Assembly: GCA_949130485.1 (NCBI GenBank)
Contig: OX422183.1
Span: 186,001-250,000, forward strand
Direction of reading: 5' to 3'
DNA from: Agelas oroides
Lineage: Eukaryota; Porifera; Demospongiae; Agelasida; Agelasidae
DNA: 64,000 bases
The position numbers and the translations under genes were made by a program. The notes beneath the pieces are model-generated. The model searched no databases. It was not told the origin of the DNA and saw only the letters and a list, made by a program, of their open reading frames with translations. Every line of letters starts with the position of its first letter. The stretch's first letter is position 1. Shown one piece after another: positions 1 to 9,900 of the stretch.

Positions 1-897
1 AATGTGTGCAGTATTTTAGCTAGTGTAAAGTACCATAATGTGTGCAGTATTTGTACAGTATGTCTCTCATGATCACTGTGCAGTACTTGAGTGTGTTTTG
101 TGCTGAAGTTATTTGTTGTATAACATCTCCTCACACATCCTGTATTGATTGTGGATAATTATAATTCTAATAATTAGTATCTTCCTGTAGTTTATATTTA
201 TATTAGTCACACTGTTTCCATGAATCCCAATATTTCTAATTAGCGCCCATCTACCGACTGATATATAAGAATGTTGCTCATATCTCTAGATCTCTTCTAC
301 AGTGATGTTGCCTAGGTAACAGGTCATATAGCATCTAATTTAACATGAATCCCAATATTTCTAATTAGCGCCCAATCCGGTATCAGTCCCATTATTTCCT
401 ATTAGTGCCCACTCTGTTGTCATGAAGTCAAGATTAGTAAATCTCAAAATGTCTCCAACTAACCGACAACAATATTAATGAACCACCACTTCATTACACT
501 AACTGCCGGAGGGAAACAGAAATCAGAACAAATTCAAGATTATCAAGAACAGATACAAACACATGTACAGTATAGTAGTGGGAATGTCCCTACATCCACT
601 TGTACCATCAACATCAATACAAAACAACATTGCAGTGGAAATGTTCCAGCAGACAGTCAACTTGGTGCCACCCCCATCTGACCAGCAGACAAACTGTGAG
701 GAAATGGTGTGTGTGTACGTGTGTCAGTATGATTGGAGGGTATCCTGGGTATGAGGGAATGCTACATGCTGAGGGTTCTCATGACTACGGACAAGGTAGG
801 AATTCTGGAGCCAAAGGTATGTGACCACACCTCCTCCCTTACAGACTCTGAAATGTCTGACAATACAAGAACACAGACTGTGAGGCACCACCCAACC
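1..897. repeat. Paralogous NLR 3' flank, copy 1
   Basis: This stretch repeats, with substitutions and indels, the sequence that follows the NLR stop codon at 18.88-19.87 kb. Shared landmarks include the TACCATAATGTGTGCAGTAT units, the block ending in CTGAAGTTATTTGTTGT, the CCCAATATTTCTAATTAGCG units and the block starting AATGTCTCCAACTAA. The inference is that an NLR paralogue ends just left of the window and that the locus arose by tandem duplication. I see no convincing gene inside it; the short open frames are not conserved between the two copies. Confidence 0.7.
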
Positions 898-1219
898 TAG
901 TCTCGTCCCCAGACCCCACCCTCTAACAAGGAGAAACGGTCTGGTGAACCAAGTCGAATTTCTTGGGCTAGCGCACACTTTTGCGACAATGTAACCTAGC
1001 AACGAGCAAAACATTTTGCGGCCAACCCGCTCAAAAAAGGTACGGATACTCGAATGGAGATGAACAAATTTTACTGTTGTAAGGGAGTGCAACGTAATAA
1101 TTACCGATCTCGCAATCTCATTGGTGATTACCCGTTTTGGGTAATAAGCCCAAGAAATTCGACTTCGTTCACCAGACCGTTTCTCGCCGGGAGGCGCGCG
1201 CGGGCGGGGCACGAGACTA
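898..1219. mobile_element. MITE, TAGTCTCG-terminus family, with 9-bp TSD
   Basis: Ends are TAGTCTCGTCCCCAGAC and its diverged reverse complement. It is flanked by the direct repeat CACCCAACC (889-897 and 1220-1228). The duplicated flank at about 19.87 kb has the same target without the element, a paralogous empty site. There is no coding capacity, so it is non-autonomous. Confidence 0.85.
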
Positions 1220-1253
1220 CACCCAACCATTCCAGAACCAATCAGTAACGTAC

Positions 1254-1415
1254 CCTGGTGCAGCCCTGTGTACAGCCTCCACTGCCTTGCAAATGTGCTT
1301 CATGTTTCCCTCGGACATATGGCCCACGGTTGGTGAGTCACCACCGAGTCTTGGGTAGAGGGGATATGGATGCTTCTGGGACTCACCAATGTACTTCTTG
1401 AGGGTGTGACCAATG
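1254..1415 (-). CDS. Unrecognised coding exon, reverse strand
   Basis: On the minus strand a 162-nt stretch is open throughout in one frame. It is bounded by a CTCTCAG acceptor and a GTACGT donor. It begins with residues like IGHTLKKYIGES and ends KAVEAVHRAAPG. Its first 29 nt recur at 20812-20840 with an acceptor and donor kept (IDHTLKMYIG), which argues for an exon rather than chance. In the second copy the rest is lost except the last bases and donor near 19.91 kb. I do not recognise the family; the remaining exons are not identified. Confidence 0.4.
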
Positions 1416-2215
1416 CTGAGAGGAGAGAGAAATAGAGAAAAGGATTATACGAAAAAAATAGAAAGTAGCTGAGAACACCTCGAGAAAGTGACTATACTGA
1501 AAAAGGAGGTGTACACAGAAGATTTAGAAGTGGAAAAAACAAGGATGGACGAAAGGCAGAAAGAAAGGGAGGCGCAGAAGATGGAGATTAAATGGAGATG
1601 GTAGAAAGGAGGAAGAAAGGGAGGCGCAGAAGATGGAGATTAAATTGAGAGGAAGGAGAGTGTAGAAAGGAGGAAGAAATGGAGGTGGAGAGAGGAGGGA
1701 CAACAAATCAAGGGAGGCAGTTAAAAACAAATAAAACGAAGCAGACAAAGGTCAAATGGAAGAGAAATGCGGCTAGAGGGGAGGGGTTATAGTGAGGAAA
1801 TGGTTCGGATGCATATACATAACTGCTTTCAGAAGAAGGAAATGCAGCTATTCCCACTGACCCGACAACCCCACATCACCAGAGTAACTTTCTTCTTAGG
1901 GCTCAGGCATAGTGATACGGAGGGATTATGTCGAATTATTCCCAGAATGTCAGTGTGTGCAGTAGTTGTAATTCACCATCTCCAGCAAAGCAGCCATATA
2001 TCTAGCAACGGATGACACCAACATTCATAACAAGCAGTGAGTCAGGGAACCAACACTCCAACTGTTGACAAACTGCTGTCATTAATCAGTCATGGTAACT
2101 GCAGATTCCAGTTTTTCTGTCCAAACTCTATCTGTGGGACAGGGCAGCTTGAGCAAAATTCGGTCAGGGGTGCAACTGCTAACAAATCCTCGATAGTAAG
2201 CGCTAACCAACTGAC
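1416..2215. other. Purine-rich, otherwise featureless stretch
   Basis: From 1416 to about 1780 the plus strand is A/G-rich with near-tandem GGAGGCGCAGAAGATGGAG units, shared with 20.25-20.45 kb. From 1780 to 2215 I see no gene or repeat I can support. Confidence 0.4.
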
Positions 2216-2329
2216 CAGCAGGGAGAGGTAGAACGGTCCAAGGTAGATGACCACACAGAATTCCCCGACCATGACAAAGGTGAACACACCTCTTATCCAC
2301 CAGTTGCGCCAGCAAGAGTCTTTTGAGGG
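2216..2329 (-). CDS. CDP-diacylglycerol synthase-like exon (CDS1/CDS2 family)
   Basis: Read on the minus strand this exon encodes SCWRNWWIRG followed by a hydrophobic helix ending IYLGPFYLSLL. That matches the first membrane-segment region of eukaryotic phosphatidate cytidylyltransferases, where an NWWVRG motif precedes a helix ending IYLGP. The enzyme makes CDP-diacylglycerol from phosphatidate and CTP in the ER membrane for phosphoinositide synthesis. The acceptor (CTCAAAAG) lies directly after a long CCCT tract; the donor (GTCAGT) is weak. I could not find neighbouring exons with the catalytic C-terminal motif, so this may be a gene fragment or a gene with widely spaced exons. The family call rests on one exon. 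Confidence 0.5.
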
Positions 2330-2354
2330 GAGGAGGGAGGCAATATCCCCGGAC

Positions 2355-2476
2355 TGGGGAAGGGAAGGAGGGGGAGAGGGAGGGAGGAGAGGGAGGGAGG
2401 GAGGGAGGGAGGGAGGGAGGGAGGGAGGGAGGGAGGGAGGGAGGGAGGGAGGGAGGGAGGGAGGGAGGGAGGGAGA
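2355..2476. repeat. (GGGA)n tract next to a minus-strand 3' splice site
   Basis: Nearly pure GGGA tetranucleotide on the plus strand, CCCT on the minus strand, directly upstream of the acceptor of the CDP-DAG synthase-like exon. Confidence 0.9.
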
Positions 2477-2529
2477 GAGGGAGCGAGTGAAAGAGAAGGA
2501 CTGCTACAAAGGCATTAGGAGCAATAGAG

Positions 2530-3472
2530 GCTCTTGGGCAAGCGTATCTTAGGTGTGTCTGTTTGCAGCATGTGTGGCTAGCAGTTTATGCATCTTTCAG
2601 AAGCTCTTGTGTTTGCCGTCAACAGCATGTTCTCTGTACCTGGAGATCTGGGACAAACAATGGCTGATCTTCAGTTCACCCGCCCTCCCCCTCCCTCTTA
2701 CCCTTCTGCTCCCCTGCTCCTGATGGCTGCCCTTGCTTCATCGCCGCGCCCTCTAATGACATCCTACAGACAATAGACCCCCTCGCGCGCTGGAGAAGGC
2801 TTCGGGGGGTGAGCTGCGTCGTAATAAGTTTCGACCTTGGTGCGCATGGATTGGGACGACTAATTAACTCTAACTAAATCTTGACTCAATTAGCAATCGC
2901 ACGGAAGGGCGTGGCTACTGAAACAAGCTAGCCTGATAGTCTGGCAGAGTTGATCTGATCGTCGCAGGAAGTAAGTTGGATAGATCTGGCATAGACCGTG
3001 GTAGTACCGTACACTGTAGCGTAGGTGTGCATGGTTGATGGTGCTACAATCCCTTGTTCAATAGTCTCGCGAGCCAGAACATTTGTGTTTCCACCGGCTT
3101 GCGAGACTAGTCCCTTGTATATCCGATTGGTGATCCAGCTACGGATGGTTTAATACTCACCTGCATGTCTTGCACGATATCCCCCTTCCCTCATGAGACA
3201 CTGTACATCATTGAGATAAGCAGAACAGTCTGCACACTGTCACACACACCACCATCACCTCTCACCATGCACACTCCCCCCCCCCCCCCCCTCTCCTCAA
3301 CTTCTTCAGGTGGGAGCCTGCACAGGGTGGGAGCCTACACGGGGTGGGAGCCTGCACGGGGTGGGAGCCTGCACAGGGTGGGAGCCTGCATGAGGTGGGA
3401 GCCTGCACGGGGTGGGAGCCTGCATGGGGTGGGAGCCTGCATGAGGCTGTGTTCTCTTCTACACTTGTTCAG
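2530..3472. other. Intergenic or intronic stretch with a micro-hairpin and a minisatellite
   Basis: No gene supported. It contains a 48-bp hairpin (3062-3109) whose ends are TAGTCTCGCGAGCC and its inverse, a short C-run near 3275-3290, and an 18-bp minisatellite at 3309-3445 (unit GTGGGAGCCTGCACGGG, about eight copies) just before the first recognisable sorting-nexin exon. The missing first half of that gene's PX domain should lie here or upstream, but I could not find it. Confidence 0.5.
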
Positions 3473-6121
3473 CTGAAGCAGAACTTTGACACGACTTGTT
3501 TGGAGAAGTTTCCTTTCAAGAGTCTTCAACTAGTGGCAGCTGGAGGAGAGACGACTCATGCTAGAGAGATACCTCCATACTGGTGAGGGTGAGGGGAGGG
3601 AAGAGGAGAGAGGGAAGAGGAGAGAGGGGGAGCGGGGAGAGGGAGAAGGTGGGTATAAGTTGTATTCACCATGTGAAGGTGGTTTGCTGGTCATGTAGTA
3701 ACGCCTACTTCCTCGTGCAGACATAATGACTCTGTATAACTGAATGTATTCACGCTCCTTATGTATACACGTGGCGCACACACCACAGTCTGCCAGGACC
3801 GGCTCATCAACACCAGTGACTTGTTCAAAGAGTTCTTCCTCACAGCTCAACTGGTAAATATTGTGTAGCCAGTGGCACACCGTCACGCTATCACACAGTT
3901 CCCTCCCCCTCCTCAGGCCTCCACAGAGGTGCCTGTCCACCCCTCTCCTCTGGAGGTGTATTTCATCAATGGCAAGAAAGTGACGGTCACAGTCGACTCA
4001 TCTGACCGATGTGACCAGGTACTCGAGGTAAGCAATGCAGCTGTTCTAGAGGACCACTAGCTACGGTCGACGGGGGAGTTGTATAGAAGATTTGCCACTT
4101 CTGGTACAGCATGACTTGTGAGAGGAAGCTGTGGGAGTGGTGTAGTGGAATGTGGTTAGTTCCATTCATAGCCCCTCCCACTTTGCCACTCTGCAGGCTG
4201 TGGGGGAGGGGCTGGTGAATGATGGGTAGGCTCACATCAAGGTTGCATAGCTTTCACATTAGTACCAACTTTTCAGCATGTCAATCAAAAGTATTAGTGC
4301 AGCATAGCTTCATATCCAGACCGAACAGCCTGAGTACGAGGCTAAGCATGCACTTAATGGTACTTTTATCTTGTCACTGTTAACTTCCCTCACAGAAAGT
4401 GGCGTCAGAGATTGAGCTAAATGCAGACCTTACCTACTACTTTTGACTGTTTATAGAGGTTGAGGACGAGGGAGGGGCATCATGGTCATGTGTGTGTCAT
4501 GTGACTCCAGTAAGCGTGGTCATGTGAGTGTCATGTGACTCCATGACCTTTGAACCACACAGTCATTCTACCAGAGTTAACATTTTGAAAGAGATAATTA
4601 TGTGAGTCTGCCTTATGTGAAATCATTGCTTCTCTCAGTTTCTGGGATCCGAATCTTGTGTCAGAGTTATTGAGTGATCGTGTGGCAAAGAACTTGATGC
4701 TGTGGCTATATATTGACAGAAGTCACTGGGAGGTGGGGAGGGAGAGGAGGGGAGAGCTTACCTCACTGCAGAAGAAAGGGCAGAAGAAGTAAGTGGGTGA
4801 GGCAGGGATGAGGGAGGGAACGAGAGAAGAGAGGAGGAGGGAGAGGTTGTTTACAAATATAATATCCCTTTGACCTTTGCACTCTCAGTATCTGGATTTG
4901 GCTAAGGTGTTGCCACAATTTGGCTATCGTCAGTTGGATGGACTCACCTTTGACCATCCCAGCAGTGACCTGGAAGGTACACCAATGTATTACGTTATGG
5001 GAGTGTAGCATACCCCATGAGGTATCTGGAAGAATCAGGAATGCTATGAATGTACATGTTCATTCACTAAGAGTTTACAGGAATGCTATGAATGTACGTG
5101 CTATGAATGTGGCATGAGCTACAGAATTTTGGAGCCACTATTTAGGACATTAATTTTTGTATCTGTCTGCACTGCAGTGTGTGTGCGTGTGGGTCGTATG
5201 GAGGTGGTGACGTACATGAGGGAGGGGGAGGGAGGAGGACTCAAGAAGTGTCTCCAGTACCCCATCAACAGAATGAGGTGCTGGAAGGTCAGACACAAGG
5301 TACTGGCAGTGACCTGGGTATATATGTATTCTTCCAAGGCCATTCCCACCTAGTCTCGTCCCCAGACTCACAAGGAGAAACGGTCTGGTGAACCAATTCG
5401 AATTTCTTGAGCTAGCTCACACTTTTGCGACAATGTAACCTAGCAACGATCAAAACATTTTGCGGCCAACCAGCTCAAAAAAGGTACGGATACTCGAATT
5501 GAGATGAACAAATGTTGTAAGGGAAGTGCTACGTAATAATTACCGATCTCGATTACCACTTTTGGGAAATAAGCCCAAGAAATTTGACTTCATTCACCAG
5601 ACCGTTTCTTGTCGGGAGGCACGTGTGGGCGGTACACGAGACTAATTCCCACCTCCAGTGTTTGCCATTATGCAAGTACAAAGGGGAAACCCCCTGGGAG
5701 ATGTTGTCACATGCAGTGATGTCATGTAGACAGAAGGTAGACACATGAGGGGCAGTGCAACCGATAGTGCCGACCATCAAAATTCCATCTTTGCATTTGA
5801 TCATATACCAAACAATGAGCTGCTACCTTGCAACTGTTCCATCCTCCACTCCAAGACATTACAAGGAAGGGCCTCAATATTCTTCATCAGGCACTGCACC
5901 TCCTGTGACATTGGGCCAACTATTGAATCCCCTTCCTCACACACTCACAGGAGGGCAGTCACTGGGTCTCCTTCTACTTCCAGCAGTCTCGTGATGAGCT
6001 GGTCTGGGTCACTGTCATCGGTAAGGCTGCAATCTTCCTCGCCCTCTGCCTGCACTCTGCTGTTGATGAGTTACTACGGCAATGCAGCAACAAGCCATCA
6101 GAAAACCAAGTGAAAATGTGA
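3473..6121 (+). CDS. SNX17/SNX31-like sorting nexin (PX-FERM), partial and possibly disrupted
   Basis: Exons read: 3473-3582 and 3789-3853 (end of PX, with EKFPFKSLQL and DLFKEFFLTAQ), 3917-4027 (FERM F1, EVYFINGKKVTVTVDSSD), 4396-~4509, 4563-4601, 4639-4788 (FWDPNLVSELLSDRV ... SLQKK), 4889-4976 (YLDLAKVLPQFGYRQLD), 5178-5299 (INRMRCWKV) and 5951-6121 (DELVWVTV ... SAVDELL, stop TGA). The order matches SNX17-type proteins, which bind NPxY cargo tails such as integrins on early endosomes and drive recycling. It lacks the long C-terminal tail of SNX17, as SNX31 does. Odd points: an in-frame TGA at 4444-4446 inside YYF-TGA-LFIEVEDE, and intron phases that do not agree at 3582/3789 and 4788/4889. 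Either the gene is decaying or the assembly has base errors. The N-terminal half of PX was not found. Confidence 0.65.
5351..5644. mobile_element. MITE, TAGTCTCG-terminus family, in sorting-nexin intron
   Basis: A 294-bp element with ends TAGTCTCGTCCCCAGACT and inverse, flanked by a perfect 9-bp duplication ATTCCCACC (5342-5350, 5645-5653). It has close sequence similarity to the element at 898-1219. Confidence 0.85.
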
Positions 6122-6235
6122 GCAAGGGAGGGACACAATGTTTTAAGAGAAGAATAGCGTCTCTCACAAGAGCAAAGATTGTGTGTATGATCCTAAGCAT
6201 ATGCAACCTTCCTACCCTTACAACCTCTTTACCCC

Positions 6236-6236
6236 T

Positions 6237-6276
<40 letters not shown>
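6236..6276. repeat. (CA)n microsatellite
   Basis: Pure CA dinucleotide run downstream of the sorting-nexin stop codon. Confidence 0.95.
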
Positions 6277-6277
<1 letters not shown>

Positions 6278-6639
6278 CCACAGAGCAAGAAGAGACACTA
6301 TTGGGGATACTGAGAACCAAACGTTTCAGTTTGGAACTGATGATGACTTGTAGCTAAATGTAAACTCAGTGTAATGCCTCTGTTTCGACGATGAATATGA
6401 ATTTCTCCATGAATTTTTGTACCCAAATTGTGGGTGCGGTTCGTGTGACAGTGAAGTAGAGTTCTTGTTTCGTAGTTATCGGTACGACACAATACACTCG
6501 CTGCTGCTGCAAGGTGAGTTATACCTACAGACTAACTAGCAGGTTAGGGTTTTAATACCATGTAACCGCGTCTTTGGGAATCATGTCCCTGACTTCTGGT
6601 GCGCGGCGAGCTCTTTCTACCATAGACGATATCTGACAT

Positions 6640-6944
6640 TAGTCTCGCGTAGCCAGACTCTCACACGAAAAACGGGAGAGAGTCTGGTGACTCGCGCATA
6701 TTGAGTTGGTGTTGCGCTGCCAGCAAGTCCGTAGGTAATTAAGTAGGTGCGAACAAGTGTGCGATTTAAAAGGAAGTCATGGAAGTGACATTGAAGCCAG
6801 ACCTTCAAAAACGTTGCCGCTCTAACCTACTTATGGTCAATTATCGCCCACAGAAATTCCGTGGCCTATTAGCACCAACTCAATATGCGAGTGTCACCAG
6901 ACTCTCTCCCGTTTTTCGTGTGAGAGTCTGGCTACGCGAGACTA
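6640..6944. mobile_element. Foldback element with long TIRs and 9-bp TSD
   Basis: Begins TAGTCTCGCGTAGCCAGAC and ends with the inverse. The inverted arms run about 75 bp, including an AAACGGGAGAGAGTCTGG block. Flanked by perfect ATCTGACAT duplications (6631-6639 and 6945-6953). It lies about 35 bp before the first NLR exon. No coding potential. Confidence 0.85.
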
Positions 6945-6979
6945 ATCTGACATAGCTTCCGTCATTTCCTTTCCTTCAG

Positions 6980-9900
6980 ATGCCAATCAGTACTGGGCAC
7001 CGGAAATTTCAGACCAACATAATGAAGGGTTACCGAAGGCCACAACCGTACACCTACCACCACTGGAAACTGGGTCATGTGACCCCTGGTCTCAGCCTCC
7101 TGGTGTCTGTGTGTGTTCTCATGCTACCAATGTTAGGGCTTGTTGATGAGTATGCACAGTTAACAACTACGGACCACATGAATGCTATCAACCAGGGGAG
7201 TGTTCACTCTTGTCACATGACCTACAGCCATGCATGTACCCCCCTGGTCCTGCCACCCTTCAACAATGTGCTACCAGCCATGGTCCTCCAGAACAGAGTA
7301 GTGTGGTCAAACAGCAGATGTGTGTCCTACACCTCGTCCCACTCTAGTGCCTGTCATGTTCCCTCCATCCTGCCTCTCAATCTCCCCTCCGGCCTGGGGA
7401 GGAGGATGATGGGTGTGGTGTTTGTTCTACTACTACTGATGAGTGGAGACATAGAGACCAACCCAGGGCCTGTTGGTGAGTGATTATTTTAATTTACATA
7501 ATCACTACAGTCAGCACATTTTTGTACACACGGTTTCACAGCACAGCTAGCTAGTTATTTCACGCAAGACGGCCTCTTTGATACACGCAGTTGACTCATG
7601 GCAAACGTGTGACAACTTTCTGCTCAGTGTCCGATAAACCATCTGTCTTTACTGCCACAGTACGTGCCTACAGCACTCTTCAGTTCTCTTTCGCATGTGA
7701 GTAGTTTGCCAACAGCTGCGTGGTAGCCACAAACGTGGCAAACTGTTTGTACTCCATGTAGCCTCGTTCCCAGGCTCCTGCACTCTGGAAGCTGAACATT
7801 AAAGTTGTGCAGGTCAAGAGAGCCTGGTATTTTTTCTCACGTGAGCACCGTCAAAAGTAGAACGAAGGTAGAATGACCTTAATTGCGTGTGGGCATACCC
7901 GAAGACTCGGGGCAGGAAAAAGAGTCAAGATAGAGGGCAACTTACTATCATTATACACACCAAGCGTTGAATGCATAGCTGGTTGAACAACGTGCAAAAC
8001 GTTGCCTTTCTGTTCTATAAACTCTTGTCCTATTTCAATTATGTCATGATCACATGAGAAAAGATACCAGGCTCTCCATGCATATACAATTCACATTCCG
8101 GGGGAGCCTGGGAGTGAGGCTATACTCCGCGGCAAACTGTTTGTACTCCACGTTTTCTTGGTGTGTGCAGTCTCATTCCAGATCATCAAGCCTGGGAACG
8201 TAGAATCGATTTCAGACCGTCAAAATAATTTCGTGGGTGTCCTAGACCATGAAAATATTTTTACATGAAAAATGAAAACACGAAAATTTTGCAACATAAA
8301 AATCTCCAGATCTATGGTATACAGTTATATACTTGTAAATAACACAAGTAACTGTATACCGTCCAGCAGCTGTGCATAGCATTGCTGTTCCTTTCCGCAG
8401 CTGAACGAGATTAAAGACATGTATCTTTTCTTGACCTTTCAGGGAACAAGCTGACCTTGGATGACCTTGGTCAAGTGATGGAGGAGGTTCTGGATGTGTC
8501 TGCACAATGGTACCACCTTGGGCTTCAGCTCCAAGTGAGGATTGGGACACTCGACAGCATCCAAGCACAGTTCCCTGACCCCAAACGCCAGCTCCTGGAA
8601 ATGCTCAAGACTTGGTTGACCACCAGTGACAATACCAGCTGGAAGACTCTTACAGATGCTCTCAGGAGCCGAAGTGTGGGAGCAAGTCAGTTGGCTAGTG
8701 TTCTGGAGACAAAGTACTGTGTGATGGAGGAAATTTTAGTGGACAATGGTACATCTGTGAACCAGCCTGAAACTCATGTTCCTCCTCCTTCTACAGTACC
8801 TGAGCAGGTGCTACCCACCCCACAACCGTTAATGGTGGACACACAGGAACGTAGGTGAAACTAGGAGTGAAGGGCACCTTGCTAAACACACACTTCAAAA
8901 TTTTAAGTTACGTGAATTTTCCATTTCTCCAGGTACTTTCCCTCTCATCGGTGACTCCAGTCCTCTTGAAACATCACCTAACTCACATCCATTGACCACG
9001 CCCCCTCCCACACCAGAATACACAGGTATGCCACCTGTAGCAAAAGGTGATGTTTAGGGACAGAAGACCATATCTGAGCTCATGTAGTATATCCATTTCA
9101 GAGGAGGTTGGAAGCTAGTAATTGGTCATTACTAAAACCCAAAACAGGCTGGAATGATTGTGGAACATTCCGCCCCGTTCCACTTACTAAAATACGGAAC
9201 TATGCATGAATAAAAGCAGCTCACAGAACAAAGAAGATGGTGATGACTTAGCATCGTTCCCAGGCCGTTCCCGCCTCCAGTTTTTGATCGCTTGCAGTAT
9301 TCAAAAACGAGGCCTGGGAGAAGGAGTCACTTGCGTGACATCAGGTAGACATGAGGGTAGATGTGAGGGGGCGGTGCCTGATTGTTGTAGCTCACAAAGT
9401 TTGCATTGGTCAGTCTACCAAACAACAAGCTGTACTGACGCTAGCTTTCGAATGTTACAGTCTCAAGTTCTTGGACAAGATATTATAAGAAGGACCTTGA
9501 GATTCTTTGTCGGGCACGGCCCCCCCTCACGTCTACCCTCACATCTACCAGACATCACGCACGTGACTCTCTCGCCCACGCCTTCCCCCTCCGTTTTTAT
9601 AGCCTTGTTCCCAGGCCGTTCCCGCCTCCAGTTTTTGATCGCTTGCAAACTGTTTTTATACTGCAAGCGATCAAAAACTCTTTTGCCCAGGTTTGAGTGT
9701 GCAAGTTAAGCAGCTGCGTAATTAACATGCATGCATGGCCACTTATTCTGCTTTCACAAATCAGTAGCATCAATGTAAAATTAATGATTTCAGTCAATAT
9801 GAAAAAGCATTGTTATTAGTGAAACAAAGCTAGCTAACTTGGAACAGAAGTACTGTCAAAACATTAGTGATCTTTCACTAACCAGCGACCTAATATCCAC

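Noticed and set aside
6082..6357. Frame crossing the CA microsatellite
   Set aside because: It overlaps the sorting-nexin last exon in another frame and is driven by the CA repeat.
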